The position numbers were made by a program, and so were the translations under genes. Positions 20,473 through 30,605 of a stretch of 48,423 bases of DNA are shown piece by piece. Within the stretch, counting starts at the first letter, position 1. Every line of letters starts with the position of its first letter. The stretch spans positions 1 through 48,423 of the forward strand of contig NZ_JYKS01000006.1 in NCBI RefSeq assembly GCF_000935045.1, in the 5' to 3' direction. This DNA is from Pseudomonas sp. 10-1B (GTDB lineage: Bacteria > Pseudomonadota > Gammaproteobacteria > Pseudomonadales > Pseudomonadaceae). The notes beneath the pieces were generated by a model, which was not told the DNA's origin, did no database searches, and worked only from the letters and a program-made list of their open reading frames with translations.

Positions 20473-21772
20473 TCGTCTGCGCCCAGTGTTGCTGGGCGCC
20501 GCTTTGCTGAGTGGCGCGGTGCATGCCGCGGTGCAACCTCTGGATCGCGTGGTGGCCATCGTCGACAACGACGTGGTCATGCAAAGCCAGCTGGACCAGC
20601 GTGTCCACGAGGTCCAGCAAACCATCGCCAAGCGCGGCGGTGGCGTGCCACCAACTGGCGCCCTGGAGCAGCAGGTATTGGAACGCCTGATCGTCGAGAA
20701 CCTGCAGTTGCAGATCGGCGAGCGCTCCGGCATCCGTATCACCGACGAAGAGCTGAACCAGGCCATCGGCACCATTGCCCAGCGCAATGGCATGTCGCTG
20801 GAGCAGTTCCGCGCAGCCCTGGCCCACGACGGCCTGTCGTTCGATGACGCCCGCGAGCAGGTCAAGCGCGAGATGATCATCAGCCGCGTGCGCCAGCGCC
20901 GCGTGGCCGAGCGTATCCAGGTGTCGGAGCAGGAAGTGAAGAACTTCCTCAACTCCGACATGGGCAAGATGCAGATGTCGGAAGAGTACCGCCTGGCCAA
21001 CATCCTCATCCCGACCCCGGAAGCGGCCAACTCGGATGACATCCAGAAGGCTGCGCGCCAGGTCGGCGATGTGTACCAGCAGCTCAAGCAAGGCGCGGAC
21101 TTCGGCCAGATGGCCATTGCCCGTTCGGCCAGTGAAAATGCCCTGGAAGGCGGCGAGATGGGCTGGCGTAAAGCCGCCCAGCTGCCACCCGACTTCGCCA
21201 AGATGCTCAGCAGCATGCCGGTAGGTGAAATCACCCAGCCGATCCGCATCCCCAACGGCTTCATCATCCTCAAGCTCGAGGAGAAGCGCGGTGGCAGCGA
21301 GAACGTGCTGCGTGATGAAGTACACGTGCGCCACATCCTGATCAAGCCAAGCGAAATCCGCAGCGAGGCGGCCACCGAGCAACTGGCCGAGCGCCTGTAC
21401 GACCGGATCCAGAACGGCGAAGACTTCGGCGAGCTGGCCAAGAGCTTCTCGGAAGACCCGGGTTCGGCGCTCAACGGCGGCGACCTCAACTGGGTAGACC
21501 CGAACAGCCTGGTACCGGAATTCCGCGAACAGATGGCCAACGCCCAGCAAGGCGTCGTGACCAAACCGTTCAAGACCCAGTACGGCTGGCACGTTCTGGA
21601 AGTGCTGGGCCGCCGCGCCACCGACAGCACCGAGCAGGCGCGCGAACAGCAGGCCCTTAGCGTGCTGCGCAACCGCAAGTACGACGAAGAGCTGCAAACC
21701 TGGCTGCGCCAGATCCGCGACGAAGCCTACGTTGAAATCAAGCTGCCTGGCGCCGACCAGGCCACCCAGTGA
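20453..21772 (+). CDS. surA: Periplasmic peptidyl-prolyl isomerase/chaperone SurA
   Basis: Escorts outer-membrane proteins, LptD among them, to the BAM complex. The 439-residue product starts at GTG ([11 protein letters not shown]) with signal peptide ending VHA (about residue 24); a GTG two codons upstream at 20447 is also possible. SurA_N domain (about 30-160) is followed by two parvulin domains, the first at about 175-275 ([13 protein letters not shown]), the second at about 285-385 ([12 protein letters not shown]). It overlaps lptD by 20 bases and pdxA by four. Confidence 0.95.
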   Translation: MKTKLIDRLRPVLLGAALLSGAVHAAVQPLDRVVAIVDNDVVMQSQLDQRVHEVQQTIAKRGGGVPPTGALEQQVLERLIVENLQLQIGERSGIRITDEELNQAIGTIAQRNGMSLEQFRAALAHDGLSFDDAREQVKREMIISRVRQRRVAERIQVSEQEVKNFLNSDMGKMQMSEEYRLANILIPTPEAANSDDIQKAARQVGDVYQQLKQGADFGQMAIARSASENALEGGEMGWRKAAQLPPDFAKMLSSMPVGEITQPIRIPNGFIILKLEEKRGGSENVLRDEVHVRHILIKPSEIRSEAATEQLAERLYDRIQNGEDFGELAKSFSEDPGSALNGGDLNWVDPNSLVPEFREQMANAQQGVVTKPFKTQYGWHVLEVLGRRATDSTEQAREQQALSVLRNRKYDEELQTWLRQIRDEAYVEIKLPGADQATQ

Positions 21773-22758
21773 AGCCCCTGCGCTTCGCCGTCACCCCCGG
21801 CGAGCCGGCCGGCATAGGCCCCGACCTGTGCCTGCTGCTCGCCGCAGACGCCCAGCCCCACCCCCTGATCGCCATCACCAGCCGTGACCTGCTCGCCGAG
21901 CGGGCCACGCAGTTGGGGCTGGCCGTCAACCTGCTGCCGGTAGCGCCGGGCCAATGGCCCGAGCAGCCGGCGCCAGCGGGTAGCCTGTACGTCTGGGATA
22001 CCCCACTGGCGGCCCCGGTAGCGCCAGGCCAGCTCGACAAAGCCAACGCGACGTTCGTGCTGGAAACCCTGACCCGCGCCGGGCAAGGCTGCCTGGACGG
22101 GCATTTCGCCGGGATGATCACCGCCCCTGTGCACAAGGGCGTGATCAACGAAAGCGGTATCGCCTTCTCTGGGCATACCGAATTCCTTGCCGAACTGACC
22201 CACACCGCGCAAGTGGTGATGATGCTGGCCACCCGTGGCCTGCGCGTGGCCCTGGTGACCACACACCTGCCACTGCGCGACATTGCCGACGCCATCACTG
22301 CCGAGCGCGTCGAGCGCGTCACCCGTATCCTGCATGCCGACATGCGCGACAAGTTCGGCATAGCCAACCCGCGCATCCTGGTATGTGGCCTCAACCCGCA
22401 CGCGGGTGAAGGTGGCCACCTGGGCCGCGAGGAAATCGACATCATCGAGCCGACCCTGGCCCGCCTGCGCACCGAAGGCATGGACCTGCGCGGGCCGTTG
22501 CCGGCCGATACCCTGTTTACCCCCAAATATCTGGAGCACTGCGACGCGGTGCTGGCGATGTACCACGACCAGGGCCTGCCCGTACTCAAGTACAAAGGCT
22601 TCGGCGCCGCGGTCAACGTGACCCTGGGCCTGCCGATCATCCGCACATCGGTCGACCACGGCACCGCCCTGGACCTGGCCGGCACCGGCAAGGTCGACAC
22701 CGGCAGCCTGCGCGTCGCGCTGGAAACCGCCTACCAGATGGCCGAGAACCGACCATGA
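21769..22758 (+). CDS. pdxA: 4-hydroxythreonine-4-phosphate dehydrogenase
   Basis: NAD(P)-dependent step of pyridoxal 5'-phosphate synthesis. 329 residues: [14 protein letters not shown] at the N-terminus, [13 protein letters not shown] and [11 protein letters not shown] (substrate-binding), metal-binding His in VTTHLPL and [12 protein letters not shown], and [18 protein letters not shown] near the end. It overlaps surA and rsmA by four bases each, so the three are tightly coupled. Confidence 0.97.
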   Translation: MKPLRFAVTPGEPAGIGPDLCLLLAADAQPHPLIAITSRDLLAERATQLGLAVNLLPVAPGQWPEQPAPAGSLYVWDTPLAAPVAPGQLDKANATFVLETLTRAGQGCLDGHFAGMITAPVHKGVINESGIAFSGHTEFLAELTHTAQVVMMLATRGLRVALVTTHLPLRDIADAITAERVERVTRILHADMRDKFGIANPRILVCGLNPHAGEGGHLGREEIDIIEPTLARLRTEGMDLRGPLPADTLFTPKYLEHCDAVLAMYHDQGLPVLKYKGFGAAVNVTLGLPIIRTSVDHGTALDLAGTGKVDTGSLRVALETAYQMAENRP

Positions 22759-23555
22759 ACGAGCAATACCAACACCGGGCGCGCAAGCGCTTCGGCCAGA
22801 ACTTCCTGCACGACGCCGGCATCATCGACCGCATCCTGCGCGCCATCAACGCCAAGGCCGGCGAACACCTGCTGGAAATCGGCCCGGGCCAGGGCGCCCT
22901 GACCGAAGGCCTGCTGGGCAGCGGCGCACAGCTGGACGTAGTGGAGCTGGACAAGGACCTGGTGCCGATCCTGCAGCACAAGTTCGCTGGCCGCAGCAAT
23001 TTCCGCCTGCACCAGGGCGACGCCTTGAAGTTCGACTTCAACCAGCTGGGCGTACCGCCGCGCAGCCTCAAGGTGGTGGGCAACCTGCCCTACAACATCT
23101 CCACCCCGCTGATCTTCCACCTGCTCAGCCACGCCGGGCTGATCCGCGACATGCACTTCATGCTGCAGAAGGAAGTGGTCGAGCGCATGGCCGCCGGCCC
23201 TGGCGGCGGTGACTGGGGGCGCCTGTCGATCATGGTGCAGTACCACTGCCGGGTCGAGCACCTGTTCAACGTTGGCCCTGGCGCCTTCAACCCACCACCG
23301 AAAGTGGATTCGGCCATCGTCCGCCTGGTACCGCACGAAGTGCTGCCACACCCGGCCAAGGATGCACAGCTTCTGGAACGCGTGGTGCGCGAGGCGTTCA
23401 ACCAGCGCCGCAAGACCCTGCGCAACACCATGAAGGGCCTGCTCGACAGCCAGGCCATCGAAGCCGCTGGAGTGGACGGCAGCCTGCGCCCTGAACAGCT
23501 GGACCTGGCGGCCTTCGTGCGCCTGGCTGACCAGCTGGCCGATCAGCAAGCCTGA
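22755..23555 (+). CDS. rsmA: 16S rRNA dimethyladenosine transferase (KsgA)
   Basis: Dimethylates A1518 and A1519 of 16S rRNA late in 30S assembly. The 266 residues contain [11 protein letters not shown], the AdoMet-binding motif [24 protein letters not shown], and catalytic motif NLPYNIS. A C-terminal helical domain follows ([12 protein letters not shown]). The pdxA-rsmA-apaG-apaH order is classical for gammaproteobacteria. Confidence 0.97.
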   Translation: MNEQYQHRARKRFGQNFLHDAGIIDRILRAINAKAGEHLLEIGPGQGALTEGLLGSGAQLDVVELDKDLVPILQHKFAGRSNFRLHQGDALKFDFNQLGVPPRSLKVVGNLPYNISTPLIFHLLSHAGLIRDMHFMLQKEVVERMAAGPGGGDWGRLSIMVQYHCRVEHLFNVGPGAFNPPPKVDSAIVRLVPHEVLPHPAKDAQLLERVVREAFNQRRKTLRNTMKGLLDSQAIEAAGVDGSLRPEQLDLAAFVRLADQLADQQA

Positions 23556-23559
23556 TTCA

Positions 23560-23645
23560 GCCTGTTCCGGCCTCTTCGCGGGCAAGCCCGCTCCTACAGG
23601 ACCGTGCGGTCCTTGTAGGAGCGGGCTTGCCCGCGAAAGGGCCGG
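23560..23645. repeat. REPIN between rsmA and apaG
   Basis: GGCCTCTTCGCGGGCAAGCCCGCTCCTACAGG and inverted CCTTGTAGGAGCGGGCTTGCCCGCGAAAGGGCC with only about 10 bp between; CAGGACCG-TGCGGTCCTTG extends the symmetry, so the whole element can form one long stem. Confidence 0.88.
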
Positions 23646-23741
23646 CACTGACGACAAAGATCTCAAGCCCCACACCGCTGGCCCTTCCCCCTCCCAATGG
23701 CCTAGACTGCATTATTGCGTCAGTTCGCCCAAGGCCCTTGC

Positions 23742-24122
23742 ATGTCCGACCCCCGCTATCAGATCGACGTCAGCGTCGTGACCCGCTACCTCAAAGAACA
23801 ATCCGACCCGGAAAACAGTCGTTTCGCTTTTGCCTACACCATCACCGTGCAGAACAACGGCTCGCTCAAGGCCAAGCTGCTGTCGCGCCACTGGCTGATC
23901 ACCAACGGTGACGGCGAGGTCGAGGAGGTGGGCGGTGCTGGCGTGGTCGGCCAACAGCCCAATATCGACCCGGGCCAAAGCCATACCTACAGCAGTGGCG
24001 CGGTCATCAGCACCCGCGTAGGCACCATGCAGGGCAGCTACCAGATGTTCGCCGAAGACGGCAAACGCTTCGACGCCGAGATCGCCCCCTTCCGCCTGGC
24101 GGTGCCCGGGGCGCTGCACTGA
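23742..24122 (+). CDS. apaG: ApaG domain protein (Co2+/Mg2+ efflux-associated)
   Basis: 126-residue all-beta protein, single ApaG domain with [13 protein letters not shown] and [15 protein letters not shown]. Its molecular role is not settled; in other bacteria mutants show altered cobalt/magnesium sensitivity. Start at MSDPRYQ is preferred to the upstream ATG-like codon at 23715, which is nine codons longer and would read LRQFAQGPC. Its stop overlaps the apaH ATG by one base. Confidence 0.93.
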   Translation: MSDPRYQIDVSVVTRYLKEQSDPENSRFAFAYTITVQNNGSLKAKLLSRHWLITNGDGEVEEVGGAGVVGQQPNIDPGQSHTYSSGAVISTRVGTMQGSYQMFAEDGKRFDAEIAPFRLAVPGALH

Positions 24123-24988
24123 TGGCCACCTACGCCGTCGGAGACCTGCAGGGCTGCCTGCAGCCACTCAAGTGCCTGCTCGAACGCGTCGGCTTCAATC
24201 CGGCCGTCGACCGCCTGTGGCTGGTCGGCGACCTGGTCAACCGCGGCCCCGAATCACTGGAAACCCTGCGCTTCCTTTACGCCATGCGCCAATCGCTGGT
24301 CTGCGTGCTGGGCAATCATGACCTGCACCTGCTGGCCGCCTGGCACAACGTCGAGCGCCTGAAGAAAAGCGACACCCTGCGCGAGATCATCGAAGCGCCG
24401 GACGCCGACCAGCTGTTCGACTGGCTGCGCCAGCAAAAGCTGCTGCATTACGACGAGCCCCGTGGCATCGCCCTGGTGCACGCGGGCATTCCGCCACAAT
24501 GGACCTTGGGCAAAGCCCTGGAGCTGGCCGCCGAGGTCGAGGAAGTGCTGCGCGATGACGGGCGCCTGAAGCTATACCTCGACGGCATGTACGGCAATGA
24601 GCCGAACAAGTGGAGCAAGAACCTCAGTGGCATCGAACGCTTGCGGGTCATCACCAACTACTTCACCCGCATGCGTTTCTGCACCGCCGAAGGCAAGCTC
24701 GACCTCAAGAGCAAGGAAGGCCTGGGTACCGCCCCCAAAGGCTACAAGGCCTGGTACGCGCACAAGGACCGCCGTTCACGCCATGTGAAGATCATCTTCG
24801 GCCACTGGGCCGCCCTGCAGGGCAAGGTGGACGAACCCGGCATCATCGCCCTGGACACCGGCTGCGTATGGGGCGGGGCCATGACCCTGTACAACGTCGA
24901 CAGCGGTGAATACCACCACTGTGACTGCACCGACGACGGCAACTTACGCCTCCCCGTGCAAACGCCTACACTCAACGATCATCCCTGA
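24122..24988 (+). CDS. apaH: Symmetrical bis(5'-nucleosyl)-tetraphosphatase
   Basis: Hydrolyses Ap4A to two ADP, removes Np4N caps from RNA. 288 residues with the calcineurin-type metallophosphatase motifs [16 protein letters not shown] and GNHDLHLLA, followed by a C-terminal FGHWAALQG His. Immediately after apaG; glpE starts 14 bases downstream. Confidence 0.97.
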   Translation: MATYAVGDLQGCLQPLKCLLERVGFNPAVDRLWLVGDLVNRGPESLETLRFLYAMRQSLVCVLGNHDLHLLAAWHNVERLKKSDTLREIIEAPDADQLFDWLRQQKLLHYDEPRGIALVHAGIPPQWTLGKALELAAEVEEVLRDDGRLKLYLDGMYGNEPNKWSKNLSGIERLRVITNYFTRMRFCTAEGKLDLKSKEGLGTAPKGYKAWYAHKDRRSRHVKIIFGHWAALQGKVDEPGIIALDTGCVWGGAMTLYNVDSGEYHHCDCTDDGNLRLPVQTPTLNDHP

Positions 24989-25002
24989 AGGAAGCCGTAC
25001 CC

Positions 25003-25332
25003 ATGAGCGAATTCAAGCGCATCCCTCCCGAGCAGGCCTTGGCCCTGCGCGCGCAAGGTGCGGTAGTCGTCGACATTCGCGACCCCCAGGCCTTTGCCGC
25101 CGGCCACATCACCGGTGCCAAGCATCTGGATAACCATTCGGTCGCCGAGTTCATCCGCAATGCCGACCTCGATGCGCCGACCCTGGTGGTCTGCTACCAC
25201 GGCAATTCCAGCCAGAGCGCCGCGGCCTATCTGGTTGGCCAGGGTTTTTCGGACGTCTACAGCGTGGACGGCGGCTTTGAGCTGTGGCGCACCACCTATC
25301 CGGCCGAGACCGCGCAAGGCAGCGCCGAATAA
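25003..25332 (+). CDS. glpE: Thiosulfate sulfurtransferase (single-domain rhodanese)
   Basis: Transfers sulfur from thiosulfate to cyanide or thiols. The 109 residues form one rhodanese domain: [15 protein letters not shown] and active-site loop [13 protein letters not shown] with catalytic Cys near residue 65. It is last gene of the lptD-to-glpE run. Confidence 0.93.
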   Translation: MSEFKRIPPEQALALRAQGAVVVDIRDPQAFAAGHITGAKHLDNHSVAEFIRNADLDAPTLVVCYHGNSSQSAAAYLVGQGFSDVYSVDGGFELWRTTYPAETAQGSAE

Positions 25333-25352
25333 ATTTTTTCATTTTTACTGCA

Positions 25353-25375
25353 GCCCGCGCCCCGTGCGGGCTTGC
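25353..25375 (+). terminator. Possible terminator hairpin after glpE
   Basis: GCCCGC-(7 nt)-GCGGGC, 20 bases after the glpE stop. There is no T-run after it, and the T-rich stretch lies upstream, so it may also be a protective hairpin. Confidence 0.4.
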
Positions 25376-25423
25376 GGCTTATCTGACGAACGGTCGTTCG
25401 CAACTTCTCCACCCCTCCCCCTT

Positions 25424-25450
25424 GAACTTACCGATAACCAACTATTCTTA
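25424..25450 (+). promoter_or_regulatory. prkA: Putative AlgU (RpoE-type) promoter for prkA
   Basis: GAACTT (25424-25429), 16-nt spacer, TCTTA (25446-25450), a close match to the AlgU/RpoE consensus GAACTT-N16/17-TCTGA. The predicted start leaves a 5' UTR of about 160 bases before prkA. Nothing else coding is visible in 25333-25616. Confidence 0.55.
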
Positions 25451-25616
25451 AGCGCAGGCCATCCAGAAAAAGGGGAGAGCCGGTACACCGGCGTGCGGGT
25501 CATCGGTAGCGTTACAAGGTGTCCTGGGGGGTATACAGCAATCGGCGAACCCGGTTGCATGCCAGCATCAGCTGACTGATCCGGCGTCGTCTCCACGTAT
25601 CGAGCGAGGTGACGTC

Positions 25617-27539
25617 ATGAGTATTTTTAGCCACTTCCAACAACGTTTCGAGTCTACGCGCCAGGAAGAACTCTCGCTGCAGGAGTACCTCGAGCTGTGC
25701 AAAGAGGATCGCAGTGCCTACGCATCGGCGGCCGAACGGCTGTTGCTGGCCATCGGTGAGCCAGAGCTGATCGACACCTCTACCAACTCCAGGCTGTCGC
25801 GAATCTTCTCCAACAAGGTTATCCGTCGCTATCCGGCCTTTGCCGACTTCCATGGCATGGAAGAGTGCATCGACCAGATCGTGTCGTACTTCCGCCACGC
25901 CGCCCAAGGCCTGGAAGAAAAGAAACAGATCCTCTACCTGCTGGGCCCGGTGGGCGGCGGTAAATCGTCGCTGGCCGAAAAACTCAAGCAGCTGATGGAA
26001 AAGGTACCGTTCTACGCCATCAAGGGCTCGCCAGTGTTCGAGTCGCCGTTGGGGCTGTTCAACGCCACCGAAGACGGGGCCATCCTCGAGGAAGAGTTCG
26101 GCATCCCGCGGCGCTACCTGAACACCATCATGTCGCCCTGGGCGACCAAACGCCTGCAGGAGTTCGGCGGCGACATAAGCAAGTTCAAAGTGGTCAAGCT
26201 GTACCCGTCGATCCTCAACCAGATCGCCATCGCCAAGACCGAACCCGGCGACGAGAACAACCAGGACATCTCTGCCCTGGTCGGTAAAGTGGATATCCGC
26301 AAGCTCGAGGAATTCCCGCAGAACGACGCCGATGCCTACAGCTATTCGGGCGCACTGTGCCGGGCCAACCAGGGCCTGATGGAATTCGTCGAGATGTTCA
26401 AGGCACCGATCAAGGTGCTGCACCCGTTGCTCACCGCTACCCAGGAAGGCAACTACAACAGTACCGAAGGCCTCGGCGCCATCCCCTACTCCGGGATTCT
26501 GCTGGCCCACTCCAACGAGTCGGAGTGGCATACCTTCCGCAACAACAAGAACAACGAGGCGTTCATCGACCGGATCTACATCGTCAAGGTGCCGTACTGC
26601 CTGCGCGTCAGCGACGAAATCAAGATCTACGACAAGCTGCTGATCAACAGCTCGCTGGCCAGGGCCCACTGCGCGCCAGACACGCTGAAGATGCTCGCCC
26701 AGTTCACCGTGCTGTCGCGCCTGAAAGAGCCGGAAAACTCCAACATCTACTCGAAGATGCGCGTGTACGACGGGGAAAACCTCAAGGACACCGATCCGAA
26801 GGCCAAATCGATCCAGGAATACCGCGATGCAGCAGGCGTCGACGAAGGCATGAACGGCCTGTCGACCCGCTTCGCCTTCAAGATCCTTTCCAAAGTCTTC
26901 AACTTCGACCCACATGAAATTGCTGCCAACCCGGTCCACCTGCTGTATGTGCTGGAACAGCAGATCGAACAGGAGCAATTCCCCGCGGAAGTGCGCGAAC
27001 GCTACCTGCGCTACCTGAAGGAGTACCTGGCACCGCGCTACATCGAGTTCATCGGCAAGGAAATCCAGACCGCCTACCTGGAGTCCTACAGCGAATACGG
27101 CCAGAACATCTTCGACCGCTACGTGTTGTACGCTGACTTCTGGATTCAGGACCAGGAATACCGCGACCCGGAAACCGGCGAAATCCTCAACCGTATCGCC
27201 CTCAACGAGGAGCTGGAGAAGATCGAGAAGCCGGCCGGCATCAGCAACCCGAAAGATTTCCGCAACGAAATCGTCAACTTCGTGCTGCGTGCCCGGGCCA
27301 ACAACAACGGCAAGAACCCGAGCTGGCTGAGCTACGAAAAGCTGCGGGTGGTGATCGAGAAGAAAATGTTCTCCAACACCGAGGACCTGCTGCCGGTCAT
27401 CAGCTTCAACGCCAAGGCCAGCAAGGAGGACCAACAGAAACACAACGACTTCGTCACGCGCATGGTGGAACGTGGCTACACCGACAAACAGGTTCGTCTG
27501 TTGTCGGAATGGTACCTGCGGGTCAGGAAATCGCAATAA
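25617..27539 (+). CDS. prkA: PrkA-family serine protein kinase (YeaG)
   Basis: AAA-type serine kinase linked to stationary-phase and starvation stress. 640 residues: an AAA domain with Walker A GPVGGGKSS (about residues 110-118), and a C-terminal PrkA domain with SYEKLRVVIEKKMFSNTEDLLP. RBS GAGGTGA sits seven bases before the ATG. It heads the conserved prkA-yeaH-spoVR set; an AlgU-like promoter lies upstream. Confidence 0.95.
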   Translation: MSIFSHFQQRFESTRQEELSLQEYLELCKEDRSAYASAAERLLLAIGEPELIDTSTNSRLSRIFSNKVIRRYPAFADFHGMEECIDQIVSYFRHAAQGLEEKKQILYLLGPVGGGKSSLAEKLKQLMEKVPFYAIKGSPVFESPLGLFNATEDGAILEEEFGIPRRYLNTIMSPWATKRLQEFGGDISKFKVVKLYPSILNQIAIAKTEPGDENNQDISALVGKVDIRKLEEFPQNDADAYSYSGALCRANQGLMEFVEMFKAPIKVLHPLLTATQEGNYNSTEGLGAIPYSGILLAHSNESEWHTFRNNKNNEAFIDRIYIVKVPYCLRVSDEIKIYDKLLINSSLARAHCAPDTLKMLAQFTVLSRLKEPENSNIYSKMRVYDGENLKDTDPKAKSIQEYRDAAGVDEGMNGLSTRFAFKILSKVFNFDPHEIAANPVHLLYVLEQQIEQEQFPAEVRERYLRYLKEYLAPRYIEFIGKEIQTAYLESYSEYGQNIFDRYVLYADFWIQDQEYRDPETGEILNRIALNEELEKIEKPAGISNPKDFRNEIVNFVLRARANNNGKNPSWLSYEKLRVVIEKKMFSNTEDLLPVISFNAKASKEDQQKHNDFVTRMVERGYTDKQVRLLSEWYLRVRKSQ

Positions 27540-27540
27540 A

Positions 27541-27700
27541 GCGGCAAGCTGCCCAGTGGCAAGCTACAAGCTGCAAGCCGCAAGCTGTTTGGCGCCGGGC
27601 GCAAGCCAGGCGCCAATATACGCGGCAGTGATGGCTGCTTTTACTTGCAGCTTGAAGCTTGCTGCTTGGGGCTTATGGCTCGTGGCTTGCAGCTGCATCC
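27541..27700. repeat. Imperfect inverted array of AAGCTGCAAGC units between prkA and yeaH
   Basis: The left arm (27543-27590) has GGCAAGCTACAAGCTGCAAGCCGCAAGCTG in consecutive pieces; the right arm (27646-27695) has the complement type GCAGCTTGAAGCTTGCTGCTTGG. A small GGCGCC..GGCGCC motif lies between. The arms can pair over about 40 bases in the prkA-yeaH mRNA. This repeat class occurs between genes in pseudomonads and differs from the REPs. Confidence 0.7.
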
Positions 27701-27716
27701 AGTCACCGGAGGGACC

Positions 27717-28988
27717 ATGAGCTACGTTATAGACCGACGCCTGAACGGCAAGAACAAGAGCACGGTCAACCGCCAGCGCTTCCTGCGGCGGTACCGTGAA
27801 CACATCAAGAAGGCCGTCGAAGAGGCGGTGAGCCGGCGTTCCATCATGGACATGGAACATGGCGAGCAGATCAGCATTCCGGGGCGCGACATCGACGAAC
27901 CAGTGCTGCACCATGGTCGCGGGGGCAAGCAGACCATCGTGCACCCAGGCAACAAGGAATTCACCGCCGGCGAACATATCGCCAGGCCGCAAGGCGGCGG
28001 CGGGGGTGGCGGCCGTGGCAAGGCCGGCAACTCCGGTGAGGGCATGGACGACTTCGTCTTCCAGATCACCCAGGAAGAATTCCTCGAGTTCATGTTCGAG
28101 GACCTCGAACTGCCCAACCTGGTCAAACGTCACCTGACCGGGGCCGATACTTTCAAGACCGTACGTGCCGGTATCGCCAACGAAGGCAACCCGTCGCGCA
28201 TCAATATCGTGCGCACCCTGCGTTCGGCCCATGCCCGGCGTATCGCCCTGACCGGCAGCAGCCGCGCACTGCTGCGCGAAGCGCAAAAGGAACTCGCCCG
28301 CCTGCGGGTCGAGGAGCCAGACAACTTCACCGATATCCAGGAAGTCGAGCAGGAAATCGAACGCCTGAAGGCACGTATCAACCGCCTGCCCTTCCTCGAC
28401 ACCTTCGACCTCAAGTACAACCTGCTGGTCAAGCAACCCAACCCCAGCTCCAAGGCGGTGATGTTCTGCCTGATGGACGTGTCCGGCTCGATGACCCAGG
28501 CCACCAAGGACATCGCCAAGCGCTTTTTCATCCTGCTGTACCTGTTCCTCAAGCGTAACTACGACCGCATCGAAGTGGTGTTCATCCGTCACCACACCAG
28601 CGCCCGTGAAGTCGACGAGGAAGAATTCTTCTACTCGCGGGAAACCGGCGGCACCATCGTCTCCAGCGCGCTCAAGCTGATGCAGGAGATCATGGCCGAA
28701 CGCTACCCGGCCAGCGACTGGAATATCTACGCCGCCCAGGCCTCCGATGGCGACAACTGGAACGACGACTCGCCAATCTGCCGCGAAATTCTCTCCAAGC
28801 AGATCATGCCGCATGTGCAGTACTACACTTACGTCGAGATCACCCCCCGTGAACACCAGGCGCTGTGGTACGAATACGAGCGCATCGGCGAAGGTTTCCC
28901 TGACACGTTCGCCCAGCAGCAGTTGGTCTCGGCCGGCGATATCTACCCGGTCTTCCGTGAACTCTTCCAGCGCAGGTTAGCCACATGA
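27717..28988 (+). CDS. yeaH: YeaH/DUF444 family protein with vWA-like domain
   Basis: Partner of PrkA in stress responses; biochemical role unknown. 423 residues from [11 protein letters not shown] behind GGAGGGACC. The N-terminus is basic and glycine-rich ([15 protein letters not shown] near 90-105). The C-terminal half is von Willebrand A-like with the metal-site motif MDVSGSM and a second conserved DGDNWNDD. The frame upstream to 27645 is repeat DNA. It overlaps spoVR by four bases. Confidence 0.94.
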   Translation: MSYVIDRRLNGKNKSTVNRQRFLRRYREHIKKAVEEAVSRRSIMDMEHGEQISIPGRDIDEPVLHHGRGGKQTIVHPGNKEFTAGEHIARPQGGGGGGGRGKAGNSGEGMDDFVFQITQEEFLEFMFEDLELPNLVKRHLTGADTFKTVRAGIANEGNPSRINIVRTLRSAHARRIALTGSSRALLREAQKELARLRVEEPDNFTDIQEVEQEIERLKARINRLPFLDTFDLKYNLLVKQPNPSSKAVMFCLMDVSGSMTQATKDIAKRFFILLYLFLKRNYDRIEVVFIRHHTSAREVDEEEFFYSRETGGTIVSSALKLMQEIMAERYPASDWNIYAAQASDGDNWNDDSPICREILSKQIMPHVQYYTYVEITPREHQALWYEYERIGEGFPDTFAQQQLVSAGDIYPVFRELFQRRLAT

Positions 28989-30553
28989 CCGCCAGAGCAC
29001 AGAGACGCCAACCCATTTCCACCGGATCAGAGTGGACGTTCGAACTGATCCAGACCTACGACCGGGAAATCAGCCGCCTGGCTGAGCGTTACGCCCTGGA
29101 CACCTACCCCAACCAGATCGAGGTGATCACCGCCGAGCAGATGATGGACGCCTACGCTTCCGTCGGCATGCCGCTGGGCTACCACCACTGGTCCTACGGC
29201 AAGCAGTTCCTCAGCACGGAAAAATCCTACAGCCGCGGCCAGATGGGCCTGGCCTACGAGATCGTGATCAACTCCGACCCGTGCATCGCCTACCTGATGG
29301 AAGAAAACACCATGTGCATGCAGGCACTGGTGATCGCCCACGCCTGCTACGGCCATAACAGCTTCTTCAAAGGCAACTACCTGTTCCGCACCTGGACCGA
29401 CGCCAGTTCGATCATCGATTACCTGGTGTTCGCCAAGCAGTACATTGCCCAGTGCGAAGAGCGCCATGGCATCGATGCCGTGGAAGACCTTATCGACTCC
29501 TGCCATGCCCTGATGAACTATGGCGTGGACCGCTACAAGCGCCCCTACCCCATTTCCGCCGAAGAGGAGCGGCGGCGGCAGAAGGAACGCGAAGAACACC
29601 TGCAACGGCAAATCAACGACCTGTGGCGCACCATTCCGAAAAGCGCCGAGAAGGGTAGCGAACGCGATGATGCGCGCTTCCCCGCCGAACCGCAGGAAAA
29701 CATCCTGTATTTCATCGAGAAGAACGCCCCACTGCTCGAGCCCTGGCAGCGCGAAGTGGTACGCATCGTGCGCAAGATCGCCCAATACTTCTACCCGCAG
29801 CGCCAGACCCAGGTGATGAACGAAGGCTGGGCAACGTTCTGGCACTACACGCTGATGAACGACCTGTACGACGAGGGGCTGATCACCGAAGGCTTCATGA
29901 TGGAGTTTTTGCAATCGCACACCAGCGTGGTGTTCCAGCCCGGCTTCGACAGCCCTTACTACAATGGCATCAACCCCTACGCACTGGGCTTTGCGATGTA
30001 CACCGACATCCGCCGCATGTGCGAAAACCCGACCGAGGAAGATCGCCGCTGGTTCCCCGACATTGCCGGCAGCGACTGGCTTTCTACCATCAAATTTGCC
30101 ATGAGCAGCTTCAAGGACGAGAGCTTCATCCTGCAGTACCTGTCACCCAAAGTGATGCGCGACCTCAAGCTGTTCAGCATCCTCGATGACGACCAGCGCG
30201 ACGACCTGCTGGTGCCTGCCATCCATGACGAAGCCGGCTACCGGGTCATCCGCGAGCAACTGGCGGCACAGTACAACCTGGGCAACCGCGAACCGAACGT
30301 GCAGATCTGGAGCGTCGACCGCCGCGGCGACCGCTCGCTGACCCTGCGTCACCAGCAACACAATCGCAAACCGCTGGGCGACTCGACCGATGAAGTGCTC
30401 AAGCACCTGCACCGCCTGTGGGGCTTCGATATCCACCTGGAGACCGTACAGGGCGAGCAGGTGATGAAAACCCACCACATGCCCCCACACGGCGAGCACG
30501 GCGAAAGCGCCGACTACGGCCGCATGGACCTGGCAGTCATCCACCACCTCTAG
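28985..30553 (+). CDS. SpoVR family protein (YcgB)
   Basis: 522 residues, conserved with PrkA and YeaH in many bacteria; role outside sporulation unknown. Characteristic segments: [51 protein letters not shown] (HExxH-like environment) and [12 protein letters not shown]. Last gene of the operon; a perfect 16-bp palindrome follows five bases after the stop. Confidence 0.95.
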   Translation: MTARAQRRQPISTGSEWTFELIQTYDREISRLAERYALDTYPNQIEVITAEQMMDAYASVGMPLGYHHWSYGKQFLSTEKSYSRGQMGLAYEIVINSDPCIAYLMEENTMCMQALVIAHACYGHNSFFKGNYLFRTWTDASSIIDYLVFAKQYIAQCEERHGIDAVEDLIDSCHALMNYGVDRYKRPYPISAEEERRRQKEREEHLQRQINDLWRTIPKSAEKGSERDDARFPAEPQENILYFIEKNAPLLEPWQREVVRIVRKIAQYFYPQRQTQVMNEGWATFWHYTLMNDLYDEGLITEGFMMEFLQSHTSVVFQPGFDSPYYNGINPYALGFAMYTDIRRMCENPTEEDRRWFPDIAGSDWLSTIKFAMSSFKDESFILQYLSPKVMRDLKLFSILDDDQRDDLLVPAIHDEAGYRVIREQLAAQYNLGNREPNVQIWSVDRRGDRSLTLRHQQHNRKPLGDSTDEVLKHLHRLWGFDIHLETVQGEQVMKTHHMPPHGEHGESADYGRMDLAVIHHL

Positions 30554-30558
30554 GGCGC

Positions 30559-30594
30559 CATAACTGCCGACAGGGTATCCTGTCGGCAGTTATG
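30559..30594. promoter_or_regulatory. Perfect 16-bp palindrome between spoVR and cca
   Basis: CATAACTGCCGACAGG-GTAT-CCTGTCGGCAGTTATG, perfect over 16 bp with a four-base loop. Its last base is the first G of the cca Shine-Dalgarno GGAGAG (30594-30599). No T-run follows. It could be a terminator for prkA-yeaH-spoVR, a translational control hairpin for cca, or an operator. Confidence 0.75.
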
Positions 30595-30605
30595 GAGAGC
30601 TGCAC

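Noticed and set aside
18988..21678. 896-residue minus-strand frame opposite lptD and surA
   Set aside because: Antisense shadow of two well-supported genes, composition typical of GC-rich antisense frames.
25512..27536. 674-residue minus-strand frame opposite prkA
   Set aside because: Antisense of PrkA, no family features or RBS.
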